DNA from: Loxodes magnus
Taxonomy: Eukaryota; Ciliophora; Karyorelictea; Loxodida; Loxodidae
Length of the DNA: 64,000 nucleotides
Assembly (NCBI GenBank): GCA_946699065.1
Contig: CAMPDV010002162.1
Span: 1 to 64,000, forward strand
Reading direction: 5' to 3'
Below, piece by piece: positions 47,835 to 61,170 of the stretch. The notes under the pieces are model-generated. The model was not told the DNA's origin, did not search any database, and was given only the letters and a program-made list of their open reading frames with translations. Numbering within the stretch: the first letter of the stretch is position 1; every line of letters starts with the position of its first letter. The translations under genes were made by a program, and so were the position numbers.

Positions 47835-49420
47835 GAAAAGTGAAGAAGTAAAGTAAGAAAAGAAGATAGAATTTCAGATTTAAGGAGTATGCTTTGAGAA
47901 GAAGAAGTAGTTAGAAAAGTGAAGAAGTAAAGTAAGAAAAGAAGATAGAGTTTCAGTTTTAAGGAGTATGCTTAGAGAAGTAATAATTATTCAGAAAAGT
48001 GAAGAAGTAAAGTAAGAAAAGAAGATAGAGTTTCAGTTTTAAGTAGTATGCTCTGAGAAGTATTAAGTATTTCGAAAAGTGAAGAAGTAAAGTAAGAAAA
48101 GAAGATAGAGTTTCAGTTTTAATATACTTAGAGAAGTAATAAGTATTTAGAAAAGTGAAGAAGTAAAGTAAGAAAAGAAGATAGAGTTTCAGTTTTAATA
48201 TACTTAGAGAAGTAATAAGTATTTCGAAAAGTGAAGAAGTAAAGTAAGAAAAGAAGATAGAGTTTCAGTTTCAAGGAGTATGCTTTGAGAAGAAGAAGTA
48301 GTTAGAAAAGTGAAGAAGTAAAGTAAGAAAAGAAGATAGAGTTTCAGTTTAAGGAGTATGCTTTGAGAAGTAATAATTATTCAGAAAAGTGAAGAAGTAA
48401 AGTAAGAAAAGAAGATAGAGTTTCAGTTTTAAGTAGTATGCTCTGAGAAGTATTAAGTATTTCGAAAAGTGAAGAAGTAAAGTAAGAAAAGAAGATAGAG
48501 TTTCAGTTTTAATATACTTAGAGAAGTAATAAGTATTTAGAAAAGTGAAGAAGTAAAGTAAGAAAAGAAGATAGAGTTTCAGTTTTAATATACTTAGAGA
48601 AGTAATAAGTATTTAGAAAAGTGAAGAAGTAAAGTAAGAAAAGAAGATAGAGTTTCAGTTTAAGGAGTATGCTTTGTGTAGTAATAAGTATTACGAAAAG
48701 TGAAGAAGTAAAGTAAGAAAAGAAGATAGAATTTCAGATTTAAGGAGTATGCTTTGAGAATTAATAAGTATTTAGAAAAGTGAAGAAGTAAAGTAAGAAA
48801 AGAATATCTAATGATAAGTTTGCGTAGCAAGCACTAAAATATAAGTTGGAATATCCAAAATGTTAGTAATAATGTCACTAAAACGAATCTGTATTCGATT
48901 AGTCAAGATATGCTTGTAGATGAAAGTTAGCCTATAGAAAAGTGAAGAAGTAAAGTAAGAAAAGAAGATAGAGTTTCAGTTTTAAGGAGTATGCTTTGAG
49001 AAGTAATAAGTATTTATAAAAGTGAATAAGTAATGTAAGAAAAGAATATCTAATGATAAGTTTGCGTAGCAATCACTAAAATATATTTAAGAATATCCAA
49101 AATGTTAGTAATAATGTAATAATAACGAATCTGTATTCGATTAGTCAAGATATGCTTGTAGATGAAAGTTAGCCTATAGAAAAGTGAAGAAGTAAAGTAA
49201 GAAAAGAAGATAGAGTTTCAGTTTTAAGGAGTATGCTTTGAGAAGTAATAAGTATTTATAAAAGTGAATAAGTAATGTAAGAAAAGAATATCTAATGATA
49301 AGTTTGCGTAGCAATCACTAAAATATATTTAAGAATATCCAAAATGTTAGTAATAATGTAATAATAACGAATCTGTATTCGGTTAGTCAAGATATGCTTG
49401 TAGATGAAAGTTAGCCTATA
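47835..49420. repeat. 1586-bp higher-order repeat, copy 1
   Basis: Twelve-unit S cassette 47835-48774, then L 48775-48936, S class c 48937-49016, L 49017-49178, S class c 49179-49258, L 49259-49420. The three L units are of distinct haplotypes in fixed order: GCG/CAAGC/AAGTTGG/CGATTAG, then GCG/CAATC/CGATTAG, then GCG/CAATC/CGGTTAG. Confidence 0.94.
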
Positions 49421-51006
49421 GAAAAGTGAAGAAGTAAAGTAAGAAAAGAAGATAGAATTTCAGATTTAAGGAGTATGCTTTGAGAAGAAGAAGTAGTTAG
49501 AAAAGTGAAGAAGTAAAGTAAGAAAAGAAGATAGAGTTTCAGTTTTAAGGAGTATGCTTAGAGAAGTAATAATTATTCAGAAAAGTGAAGAAGTAAAGTA
49601 AGAAAAGAAGATAGAGTTTCAGTTTTAAGTAGTATGCTCTGAGAAGTATTAAGTATTTCGAAAAGTGAAGAAGTAAAGTAAGAAAAGAAGATAGAGTTTC
49701 AGTTTTAATATACTTAGAGAAGTAATAAGTATTTAGAAAAGTGAAGAAGTAAAGTAAGAAAAGAAGATAGAGTTTCAGTTTTAATATACTTAGAGAAGTA
49801 ATAAGTATTTCGAAAAGTGAAGAAGTAAAGTAAGAAAAGAAGATAGAGTTTCAGTTTCAAGGAGTATGCTTTGAGAAGAAGAAGTAGTTAGAAAAGTGAA
49901 GAAGTAAAGTAAGAAAAGAAGATAGAGTTTCAGTTTAAGGAGTATGCTTTGAGAAGTAATAATTATTCAGAAAAGTGAAGAAGTAAAGTAAGAAAAGAAG
50001 ATAGAGTTTCAGTTTTAAGTAGTATGCTCTGAGAAGTATTAAGTATTTCGAAAAGTGAAGAAGTAAAGTAAGAAAAGAAGATAGAGTTTCAGTTTTAATA
50101 TACTTAGAGAAGTAATAAGTATTTAGAAAAGTGAAGAAGTAAAGTAAGAAAAGAAGATAGAGTTTCAGTTTTAATATACTTAGAGAAGTAATAAGTATTT
50201 AGAAAAGTGAAGAAGTAAAGTAAGAAAAGAAGATAGAGTTTCAGTTTAAGGAGTATGCTTTGTGTAGTAATAAGTATTACGAAAAGTGAAGAAGTAAAGT
50301 AAGAAAAGAAGATAGAATTTCAGATTTAAGGAGTATGCTTTGAGAATTAATAAGTATTTAGAAAAGTGAAGAAGTAAAGTAAGAAAAGAATATCTAATGA
50401 TAAGTTTGCGTAGCAAGCACTAAAATATAAGTTGGAATATCCAAAATGTTAGTAATAATGTCACTAAAACGAATCTGTATTCGATTAGTCAAGATATGCT
50501 TGTAGATGAAAGTTAGCCTATAGAAAAGTGAAGAAGTAAAGTAAGAAAAGAAGATAGAGTTTCAGTTTTAAGGAGTATGCTTTGAGAAGTAATAAGTATT
50601 TATAAAAGTGAATAAGTAATGTAAGAAAAGAATATCTAATGATAAGTTTGCGTAGCAATCACTAAAATATATTTAAGAATATCCAAAATGTTAGTAATAA
50701 TGTAATAATAACGAATCTGTATTCGATTAGTCAAGATATGCTTGTAGATGAAAGTTAGCCTATAGAAAAGTGAAGAAGTAAAGTAAGAAAAGAAGATAGA
50801 GTTTCAGTTTTAAGGAGTATGCTTTGAGAAGTAATAAGTATTTATAAAAGTGAATAAGTAATGTAAGAAAAGAATATCTAATGATAAGTTTGCGTAGCAA
50901 TCACTAAAATATATTTAAGAATATCCAAAATGTTAGTAATAATGTAATAATAACGAATCTGTATTCGGTTAGTCAAGATATGCTTGTAGATGAAAGTTAG
51001 CCTATA
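49421..51006. repeat. 1586-bp higher-order repeat, copy 2
   Basis: Cassette 49421-50360 and L-S-L-S-L 50361-51006. No difference from copy 1 was noticed by eye. Confidence 0.94.
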
Positions 51007-52592
51007 GAAAAGTGAAGAAGTAAAGTAAGAAAAGAAGATAGAATTTCAGATTTAAGGAGTATGCTTTGAGAAGAAGAAGTAGTTAGAAAAGTGAAGAAGT
51101 AAAGTAAGAAAAGAAGATAGAGTTTCAGTTTTAAGGAGTATGCTTAGAGAAGTAATAATTATTCAGAAAAGTGAAGAAGTAAAGTAAGAAAAGAAGATAG
51201 AGTTTCAGTTTTAAGTAGTATGCTCTGAGAAGTATTAAGTATTTCGAAAAGTGAAGAAGTAAAGTAAGAAAAGAAGATAGAGTTTCAGTTTTAATATACT
51301 TAGAGAAGTAATAAGTATTTAGAAAAGTGAAGAAGTAAAGTAAGAAAAGAAGATAGAGTTTCAGTTTTAATATACTTAGAGAAGTAATAAGTATTTCGAA
51401 AAGTGAAGAAGTAAAGTAAGAAAAGAAGATAGAGTTTCAGTTTCAAGGAGTATGCTTTGAGAAGAAGAAGTAGTTAGAAAAGTGAAGAAGTAAAGTAAGA
51501 AAAGAAGATAGAGTTTCAGTTTAAGGAGTATGCTTTGAGAAGTAATAATTATTCAGAAAAGTGAAGAAGTAAAGTAAGAAAAGAAGATAGAGTTTCAGTT
51601 TTAAGTAGTATGCTCTGAGAAGTATTAAGTATTTCGAAAAGTGAAGAAGTAAAGTAAGAAAAGAAGATAGAGTTTCAGTTTTAATATACTTAGAGAAGTA
51701 ATAAGTATTTAGAAAAGTGAAGAAGTAAAGTAAGAAAAGAAGATAGAGTTTCAGTTTTAATATACTTAGAGAAGTAATAAGTATTTAGAAAAGTGAAGAA
51801 GTAAAGTAAGAAAAGAAGATAGAGTTTCAGTTTAAGGAGTATGCTTTGTGTAGTAATAAGTATTACGAAAAGTGAAGAAGTAAAGTAAGAAAAGAAGATA
51901 GAATTTCAGATTTAAGGAGTATGCTTTGAGAATTAATAAGTATTTAGAAAAGTGAAGAAGTAAAGTAAGAAAAGAATATCTAATGATAAGTTTGCGTAGC
52001 AAGCACTAAAATATAAGTTGGAATATCCAAAATGTTAGTAATAATGTCACTAAAACGAATCTGTATTCGATTAGTCAAGATATGCTTGTAGATGAAAGTT
52101 AGCCTATAGAAAAGTGAAGAAGTAAAGTAAGAAAAGAAGATAGAGTTTCAGTTTTAAGGAGTATGCTTTGAGAAGTAATAAGTATTTATAAAAGTGAATA
52201 AGTAATGTAAGAAAAGAATATCTAATGATAAGTTTGCGTAGCAATCACTAAAATATATTTAAGAATATCCAAAATGTTAGTAATAATGTAATAATAACGA
52301 ATCTGTATTCGATTAGTCAAGATATGCTTGTAGATGAAAGTTAGCCTATAGAAAAGTGAAGAAGTAAAGTAAGAAAAGAAGATAGAGTTTCAGTTTTAAG
52401 GAGTATGCTTTGAGAAGTAATAAGTATTTATAAAAGTGAATAAGTAATGTAAGAAAAGAATATCTAATGATAAGTTTGCGTAGCAATCACTAAAATATAT
52501 TTAAGAATATCCAAAATGTTAGTAATAATGTAATAATAACGAATCTGTATTCGGTTAGTCAAGATATGCTTGTAGATGAAAGTTAGCCTATA
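51007..52592. repeat. 1586-bp higher-order repeat, copy 3
   Basis: Cassette 51007-51946 and L-S-L-S-L 51947-52592. No difference from copy 1 was noticed by eye. Confidence 0.94.
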
Positions 52593-54178
52593 GAAAAGTG
52601 AAGAAGTAAAGTAAGAAAAGAAGATAGAATTTCAGATTTAAGGAGTATGCTTTGAGAAGAAGAAGTAGTTAGAAAAGTGAAGAAGTAAAGTAAGAAAAGA
52701 AGATAGAGTTTCAGTTTTAAGGAGTATGCTTAGAGAAGTAATAATTATTCAGAAAAGTGAAGAAGTAAAGTAAGAAAAGAAGATAGAGTTTCAGTTTTAA
52801 GTAGTATGCTCTGAGAAGTATTAAGTATTTCGAAAAGTGAAGAAGTAAAGTAAGAAAAGAAGATAGAGTTTCAGTTTTAATATACTTAGAGAAGTAATAA
52901 GTATTTAGAAAAGTGAAGAAGTAAAGTAAGAAAAGAAGATAGAGTTTCAGTTTTAATATACTTAGAGAAGTAATAAGTATTTCGAAAAGTGAAGAAGTAA
53001 AGTAAGAAAAGAAGATAGAGTTTCAGTTTCAAGGAGTATGCTTTGAGAAGAAGAAGTAGTTAGAAAAGTGAAGAAGTAAAGTAAGAAAAGAAGATAGAGT
53101 TTCAGTTTAAGGAGTATGCTTTGAGAAGTAATAATTATTCAGAAAAGTGAAGAAGTAAAGTAAGAAAAGAAGATAGAGTTTCAGTTTTAAGTAGTATGCT
53201 CTGAGAAGTATTAAGTATTTCGAAAAGTGAAGAAGTAAAGTAAGAAAAGAAGATAGAGTTTCAGTTTTAATATACTTAGAGAAGTAATAAGTATTTAGAA
53301 AAGTGAAGAAGTAAAGTAAGAAAAGAAGATAGAGTTTCAGTTTTAATATACTTAGAGAAGTAATAAGTATTTAGAAAAGTGAAGAAGTAAAGTAAGAAAA
53401 GAAGATAGAGTTTCAGTTTAAGGAGTATGCTTTGTGTAGTAATAAGTATTACGAAAAGTGAAGAAGTAAAGTAAGAAAAGAAGATAGAATTTCAGATTTA
53501 AGGAGTATGCTTTGAGAATTAATAAGTATTTAGAAAAGTGAAGAAGTAAAGTAAGAAAAGAATATCTAATGATAAGTTTGCGTAGCAAGCACTAAAATAT
53601 AAGTTGGAATATCCAAAATGTTAGTAATAATGTCACTAAAACGAATCTGTATTCGATTAGTCAAGATATGCTTGTAGATGAAAGTTAGCCTATAGAAAAG
53701 TGAAGAAGTAAAGTAAGAAAAGAAGATAGAGTTTCAGTTTTAAGGAGTATGCTTTGAGAAGTAATAAGTATTTATAAAAGTGAATAAGTAATGTAAGAAA
53801 AGAATATCTAATGATAAGTTTGCGTAGCAATCACTAAAATATATTTAAGAATATCCAAAATGTTAGTAATAATGTAATAATAACGAATCTGTATTCGATT
53901 AGTCAAGATATGCTTGTAGATGAAAGTTAGCCTATAGAAAAGTGAAGAAGTAAAGTAAGAAAAGAAGATAGAGTTTCAGTTTTAAGGAGTATGCTTTGAG
54001 AAGTAATAAGTATTTATAAAAGTGAATAAGTAATGTAAGAAAAGAATATCTAATGATAAGTTTGCGTAGCAATCACTAAAATATATTTAAGAATATCCAA
54101 AATGTTAGTAATAATGTAATAATAACGAATCTGTATTCGGTTAGTCAAGATATGCTTGTAGATGAAAGTTAGCCTATA
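52593..54178. repeat. 1586-bp higher-order repeat, copy 4
   Basis: Cassette 52593-53532 and L-S-L-S-L 53533-54178. No difference from copy 1 was noticed by eye. Confidence 0.94.
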
Positions 54179-55764
54179 GAAAAGTGAAGAAGTAAAGTAA
54201 GAAAAGAAGATAGAATTTCAGATTTAAGGAGTATGCTTTGAGAAGAAGAAGTAGTTAGAAAAGTGAAGAAGTAAAGTAAGAAAAGAAGATAGAGTTTCAG
54301 TTTTAAGGAGTATGCTTAGAGAAGTAATAATTATTCAGAAAAGTGAAGAAGTAAAGTAAGAAAAGAAGATAGAGTTTCAGTTTTAAGTAGTATGCTCTGA
54401 GAAGTATTAAGTATTTCGAAAAGTGAAGAAGTAAAGTAAGAAAAGAAGATAGAGTTTCAGTTTTAATATACTTAGAGAAGTAATAAGTATTTAGAAAAGT
54501 GAAGAAGTAAAGTAAGAAAAGAAGATAGAGTTTCAGTTTTAATATACTTAGAGAAGTAATAAGTATTTCGAAAAGTGAAGAAGTAAAGTAAGAAAAGAAG
54601 ATAGAGTTTCAGTTTCAAGGAGTATGCTTTGAGAAGAAGAAGTAGTTAGAAAAGTGAAGAAGTAAAGTAAGAAAAGAAGATAGAGTTTCAGTTTAAGGAG
54701 TATGCTTTGAGAAGTAATAATTATTCAGAAAAGTGAAGAAGTAAAGTAAGAAAAGAAGATAGAGTTTCAGTTTTAAGTAGTATGCTCTGAGAAGTATTAA
54801 GTATTTCGAAAAGTGAAGAAGTAAAGTAAGAAAAGAAGATAGAGTTTCAGTTTTAATATACTTAGAGAAGTAATAAGTATTTAGAAAAGTGAAGAAGTAA
54901 AGTAAGAAAAGAAGATAGAGTTTCAGTTTTAATATACTTAGAGAAGTAATAAGTATTTAGAAAAGTGAAGAAGTAAAGTAAGAAAAGAAGATAGAGTTTC
55001 AGTTTAAGGAGTATGCTTTGTGTAGTAATAAGTATTACGAAAAGTGAAGAAGTAAAGTAAGAAAAGAAGATAGAATTTCAGATTTAAGGAGTATGCTTTG
55101 AGAATTAATAAGTATTTAGAAAAGTGAAGAAGTAAAGTAAGAAAAGAATATCTAATGATAAGTTTGCGTAGCAAGCACTAAAATATAAGTTGGAATATCC
55201 AAAATGTTAGTAATAATGTCACTAAAACGAATCTGTATTCGATTAGTCAAGATATGCTTGTAGATGAAAGTTAGCCTATAGAAAAGTGAAGAAGTAAAGT
55301 AAGAAAAGAAGATAGAGTTTCAGTTTTAAGGAGTATGCTTTGAGAAGTAATAAGTATTTATAAAAGTGAATAAGTAATGTAAGAAAAGAATATCTAATGA
55401 TAAGTTTGCGTAGCAATCACTAAAATATATTTAAGAATATCCAAAATGTTAGTAATAATGTAATAATAACGAATCTGTATTCGATTAGTCAAGATATGCT
55501 TGTAGATGAAAGTTAGCCTATAGAAAAGTGAAGAAGTAAAGTAAGAAAAGAAGATAGAGTTTCAGTTTTAAGGAGTATGCTTTGAGAAGTAATAAGTATT
55601 TATAAAAGTGAATAAGTAATGTAAGAAAAGAATATCTAATGATAAGTTTGCGTAGCAATCACTAAAATATATTTAAGAATATCCAAAATGTTAGTAATAA
55701 TGTAATAATAACGAATCTGTATTCGGTTAGTCAAGATATGCTTGTAGATGAAAGTTAGCCTATA
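54179..55764. repeat. 1586-bp higher-order repeat, copy 5
   Basis: Cassette 54179-55118 and L-S-L-S-L 55119-55764. No difference from copy 1 was noticed by eye. Confidence 0.94.
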
Positions 55765-57350
55765 GAAAAGTGAAGAAGTAAAGTAAGAAAAGAAGATAGA
55801 ATTTCAGATTTAAGGAGTATGCTTTGAGAAGAAGAAGTAGTTAGAAAAGTGAAGAAGTAAAGTAAGAAAAGAAGATAGAGTTTCAGTTTTAAGGAGTATG
55901 CTTAGAGAAGTAATAATTATTCAGAAAAGTGAAGAAGTAAAGTAAGAAAAGAAGATAGAGTTTCAGTTTTAAGTAGTATGCTCTGAGAAGTATTAAGTAT
56001 TTCGAAAAGTGAAGAAGTAAAGTAAGAAAAGAAGATAGAGTTTCAGTTTTAATATACTTAGAGAAGTAATAAGTATTTAGAAAAGTGAAGAAGTAAAGTA
56101 AGAAAAGAAGATAGAGTTTCAGTTTTAATATACTTAGAGAAGTAATAAGTATTTCGAAAAGTGAAGAAGTAAAGTAAGAAAAGAAGATAGAGTTTCAGTT
56201 TCAAGGAGTATGCTTTGAGAAGAAGAAGTAGTTAGAAAAGTGAAGAAGTAAAGTAAGAAAAGAAGATAGAGTTTCAGTTTAAGGAGTATGCTTTGAGAAG
56301 TAATAATTATTCAGAAAAGTGAAGAAGTAAAGTAAGAAAAGAAGATAGAGTTTCAGTTTTAAGTAGTATGCTCTGAGAAGTATTAAGTATTTCGAAAAGT
56401 GAAGAAGTAAAGTAAGAAAAGAAGATAGAGTTTCAGTTTTAATATACTTAGAGAAGTAATAAGTATTTAGAAAAGTGAAGAAGTAAAGTAAGAAAAGAAG
56501 ATAGAGTTTCAGTTTTAATATACTTAGAGAAGTAATAAGTATTTAGAAAAGTGAAGAAGTAAAGTAAGAAAAGAAGATAGAGTTTCAGTTTAAGGAGTAT
56601 GCTTTGTGTAGTAATAAGTATTACGAAAAGTGAAGAAGTAAAGTAAGAAAAGAAGATAGAATTTCAGATTTAAGGAGTATGCTTTGAGAATTAATAAGTA
56701 TTTAGAAAAGTGAAGAAGTAAAGTAAGAAAAGAATATCTAATGATAAGTTTGCGTAGCAAGCACTAAAATATAAGTTGGAATATCCAAAATGTTAGTAAT
56801 AATGTCACTAAAACGAATCTGTATTCGATTAGTCAAGATATGCTTGTAGATGAAAGTTAGCCTATAGAAAAGTGAAGAAGTAAAGTAAGAAAAGAAGATA
56901 GAGTTTCAGTTTTAAGGAGTATGCTTTGAGAAGTAATAAGTATTTATAAAAGTGAAGAAGTAAAGTAAGAAAAGAATATCTAATGATAAGTTTTCGTAGC
57001 AATCACTAAAATATATTTAAGAATATCCAAAATGTTAGTAATAATGTAATAATAACGAATCTGTATTCGATTAGTCAAGATATGCTTGTAGATGAAAGTT
57101 AGCCTATAGAAAAGTGAAGAAGTAAAGTAAGAAAAGAAGATAGAGTTTCAGTTTTAAGGAGTATGCTTTGAGAAGTAATAAGTATTTATAAAAGTGAATA
57201 AGTAATGTAAGAAAAGAATATCTAATGATAAGTTTGCGTAGCAATCACTAAAATATATTTAAGAATATCCAAAATGTTAGTAATAATGTAATAATAACGA
57301 ATCTGTATTCGGTTAGTCAAGATATGCTTGTAGATGAAAGTTAGCCTATA
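55765..57350. repeat. 1586-bp higher-order repeat, copy 6 (variant spacer)
   Basis: Cassette 55765-56704, then L 56705, S 56867, L 56947, S 57109, L 57189-57350. The middle L (56947) differs from the other copies: its core is the hybrid TAAAAGTGAAGAAGTAAAG and its tail starts AAGTTTTCG instead of AAGTTTGCG. It marks the edge of the homogenised block. Confidence 0.93.
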
Positions 57351-58211
57351 GAAAAGTGAAGAAGTAAAGTAAGAAAAGAAGATAGAATTTCAGATTTAAG
57401 GAGTATGCTTTGAGAAGAAGAAGTAGTTAGAAAAGTGAAGAAGTAAAGTAAGAAAAGAAGATAGAGTTTCAGTTTTAAGGAGTATGCTTAGAGAAGTAAT
57501 AATTATTCAGAAAAGTGAAGAAGTAAAGTAAGAAAAGAAGATAGAGTTTCAGTTTTAAGTAGTATGCTCTGAGAAGTATTAAGTATTTCGAAAAGTGAAG
57601 AAGTAAAGTAAGAAAAGAAGATAGAGTTTCAGTTTTAATATACTTAGAGAAGTAATAAGTATTTAGAAAAGTGAAGAAGTAAAGTAAGAAAAGAAGATAG
57701 AGTTTCAGTTTTAATATACTTAGAGAAGTAATAAGTATTTCGAAAAGTGAAGAAGTAAAGTAAGAAAAGAAGATAGAGTTTCAGTTTCAAGGAGTATGCT
57801 TTGAGAAGAAGAAGTAGTTAGAAAAGTGAAGAAGTAAAGTAAGAAAAGAAGATAGAGTTTCAGTTTAAGGAGTATGCTTTGAGAAGTAATAATTATTCAG
57901 AAAAGTGAAGAAGTAAAGTAAGAAAAGAAGATAGAGTTTCAGTTTTAAGTAGTATGCTCTGAGAAGTATTAAGTATTTCGAAAAGTGAAGAAGTAAAGTA
58001 AGAAAAGAAGATAGAGTTTCAGTTTTAATATACTTAGAGAAGTAATAAGTATTTAGAAAAGTGAAGAAGTAAAGTAAGAAAAGAAGATAGAGTTTCAGTT
58101 TTAATATACTTAGAGAAGTAATAAGTATTTAGAAAAGTGAAGAAGTAAAGTAAGAAAAGAAGATAGAATTTCAGATTTAAGGAGTATGCTTTGAGAATTA
58201 ATAAGTATTTA
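57351..58211. repeat. 11-unit S cassette lacking h (861 bp)
   Basis: Order d-e-f-g-g'-i-j-f-g-g-b. The last g (58100-58131 region onward) passes directly to b with no h, shortening the cassette by exactly 79 bp. All three cassettes right of 57350 share this loss. Confidence 0.93.
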
Positions 58212-60309
58212 GAAAAGTGAAGAAGTAAAGTAAGAAAAGAATATCTAATGATAAGTTTGCGTAGCAAGCACTAAAATATAAGTTGGAATATCCAAAATGT
58301 TAGTAATAATGTCACTAAAACGAATCTGTATTCGATTAGTCAAGATATGCTTGTAGATGAAAGTTAGCCTATAGAAAAGTGAAGAAGTAAAGTAAGAAAA
58401 GAAGATAGAGTTTCAGTTTTAAGGAGTATGCTTTGAGAAGTAATAAGTATTTATAAAAGTGAATAAGTAATGTAAGAAAAGAATATCTAATGATAAGTTT
58501 GCGTAGCAATCACTAAAATATATTTAAGAATATCCAAAATGTTAGTAATAATGTCACTAAAACGAATCTGTATTCGATTAGTCAAGATATGCTTGTAGAT
58601 GAAAGTTAGCCTATAGAAAAGTGAAGAAGTAAAGTAAGAAAAGAAGATAGAGTTTCAGTTTTAAGGAGTATGCTTTGAGAAGTAATAAGTATTTAGAAAA
58701 GTGAAGAAGTAAAGTAAGAAAAGAATATCTAATGATAAGTTTGCGTAGCAAGCACTAAAATATAAGTTGGAATATCCAAAATGTTAGTAATAATGTCACT
58801 AAAACGAATCTGTATTCGATTAGTCAAGATATGCTTGTAGATGAAAGTTAGCCTATAGAAAAGTGAAGAAGTAAAGTAAGAAAAGAAGATAGAGTTTCAG
58901 TTTTAAGGAGTATGCTTTGAGAAGTAATAAGTATTTATAAAAGTGAATAAGTAATGTAAGAAAAGAATATCTAATGATAAGTTTGCGTAGCAAGCACTAA
59001 AATATAAGTTGGAATATCCAAAATGTTAGTAATAATGTCACTAAAACGAATCTGTATTCGATTAGTCAAGATATGCTTGTAGATGAAAGTTAGCCTATAG
59101 AAAAGTGAAGAAGTAAAGTAAGAAAAGAAGATAGAGTTTCAGTTTTAAGGAGTATGCTTTGAGAAGTAATAAGTATTTAGAAAAGTGAAGAAGTAAAGTA
59201 AGAAAAGAATATCTAATGATAAGTTTGCGTAGCAAGCACTAAAATATAAGTTGGAATATCCAAAATGTTAGTAATAATGTCACTAAAACGAATCTGTATT
59301 CGATTAGTCAAGATATGCTTGTAGATGAAAGTTAGCCTATAGAAAAGTGAAGAAGTAAAGTAAGAAAAGAAGATAGAGTTTCAGTTTTAAGGAGTATGCT
59401 TTGAGAAGTAATAAGTATTTAGAAAAGTGAAGAAGTAAAGTAAGAAAAGAATATCTAATGATAAGTTTGCGTAGCAAGCACTAAAATATAAGTTGGAATA
59501 TCCAAAATGTTAGTAATAATGTCACTAAAACGAATCTGTATTCGATTAGTCAAGATATGCTTGTAGATGAAAGTTAGCCTATAGAAAAGTGAAGAAGTAA
59601 AGTAAGAAAAGAAGATAGAGTTTCAGTTTTAAGGAGTATGCTTTGAGAAGTAATAAGTATTTAGAAAAGTGAAGAAGTAAAGTAAGAAAAGAATATCTAA
59701 TGATAAGTTTGCGTAGCAAGCACTAAAATATAAGTTGGAATATCCAAAATGTTAGTAATAATGTCACTAAAACGAATCTGTATTCGATTAGTCAAGATAT
59801 GCTTGTAGATGAAAGTTAGCCTATAGAAAAGTGAAGAAGTAAAGTAAGAAAAGAAGATAGAGTTTCAGTTTTAAGGAGTATGCTTTGAGAAGTAATAAGT
59901 ATTTATAAAAGTGAAGAAGTAAAGTAAGAAAAGAATATCTAATGATAAGTTTTCGTAGCAATCACTAAAATATATTTAAGAATATCCAAAATGTTAGTAA
60001 TAATGTAATAATAACGAATCTGTATTCGATTAGTCAAGATATGCTTGTAGATGAAAGTTAGCCTATAGAAAAGTGAAGAAGTAAAGTAAGAAAAGAAGAT
60101 AGAGTTTCAGTTTTAAGGAGTATGCTTTGAGAAGTAATAAGTATTTATAAAAGTGAATAAGTAATGTAAGAAAAGAATATCTAATGATAAGTTTGCGTAG
60201 CAATCACTAAAATATATTTAAGAATATCCAAAATGTTAGTAATAATGTAATAATAACGAATCTGTATTCGGTTAGTCAAGATATGCTTGTAGATGAAAGT
60301 TAGCCTATA
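58212..60309. repeat. Homogenised dimer block, nine L and eight S
   Basis: L units start every 242 bp from 58212 to 60148. From 58696 to 59825 the L units are all of the GCG/CAAGC/AAGTTGG/CACTAAAACG/CGATTAG type, so the period drops to a plain 242 bp. L 58454-58615 is a mosaic: CAATC and TATTTAAG on the left, CACTAAAACG on the right. The core at 59906 is the hybrid TAAAAGTGAAGAAGTAAAG. Confidence 0.92.
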
Positions 60310-61170
60310 GAAAAGTGAAGAAGTAAAGTAAGAAAAGAAGATAGAATTTCAGATTTAAGGAGTATGCTTTGAGAAGAAGAAGTAGTTAGAAAAGTGAAGA
60401 AGTAAAGTAAGAAAAGAAGATAGAGTTTCAGTTTTAAGGAGTATGCTTAGAGAAGTAATAATTATTCAGAAAAGTGAAGAAGTAAAGTAAGAAAAGAAGA
60501 TAGAGTTTCAGTTTTAAGTAGTATGCTCTGAGAAGTATTAAGTATTTCGAAAAGTGAAGAAGTAAAGTAAGAAAAGAAGATAGAGTTTCAGTTTTAATAT
60601 ACTTAGAGAAGTAATAAGTATTTAGAAAAGTGAAGAAGTAAAGTAAGAAAAGAAGATAGAGTTTCAGTTTTAATATACTTAGAGAAGTAATAAGTATTTC
60701 GAAAAGTGAAGAAGTAAAGTAAGAAAAGAAGATAGAGTTTCAGTTTCAAGGAGTATGCTTTGAGAAGAAGAAGTAGTTAGAAAAGTGAAGAAGTAAAGTA
60801 AGAAAAGAAGATAGAGTTTCAGTTTAAGGAGTATGCTTTGAGAAGTAATAATTATTCAGAAAAGTGAAGAAGTAAAGTAAGAAAAGAAGATAGAGTTTCA
60901 GTTTTAAGTAGTATGCTCTGAGAAGTATTAAGTATTTCGAAAAGTGAAGAAGTAAAGTAAGAAAAGAAGATAGAGTTTCAGTTTTAATATACTTAGAGAA
61001 GTAATAAGTATTTAGAAAAGTGAAGAAGTAAAGTAAGAAAAGAAGATAGAGTTTCAGTTTTAATATACTTAGAGAAGTAATAAGTATTTAGAAAAGTGAA
61101 GAAGTAAAGTAAGAAAAGAAGATAGAATTTCAGATTTAAGGAGTATGCTTTGAGAATTAATAAGTATTTA
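60310..61170. repeat. 11-unit S cassette lacking h (861 bp)
   Basis: Order d-e-f-g-g'-i-j-f-g-g-b, as at 57351; starts 2959 bp later. Confidence 0.93.

Noticed and set aside
47835-57350. Assembly duplication as the explanation of the 1586-bp repeats
   Set aside because: Not excluded by sequence alone, but copy 6 carries a distinct spacer L and the flanks change in an ordered way, so real amplification is preferred. Read depth and spanning reads would decide.
58034-58267. Minus-strand open frame of 77 codons, repeated exactly at 60993-61226 and 63226-63459
   Set aside because: The same protein appears three times only because the h-less cassette end (g-g-b-L) is repeated three times. It starts with TTG and lies wholly in satellite units. 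In cassettes that keep h the frame does not appear as such, so it is not a conserved gene family.
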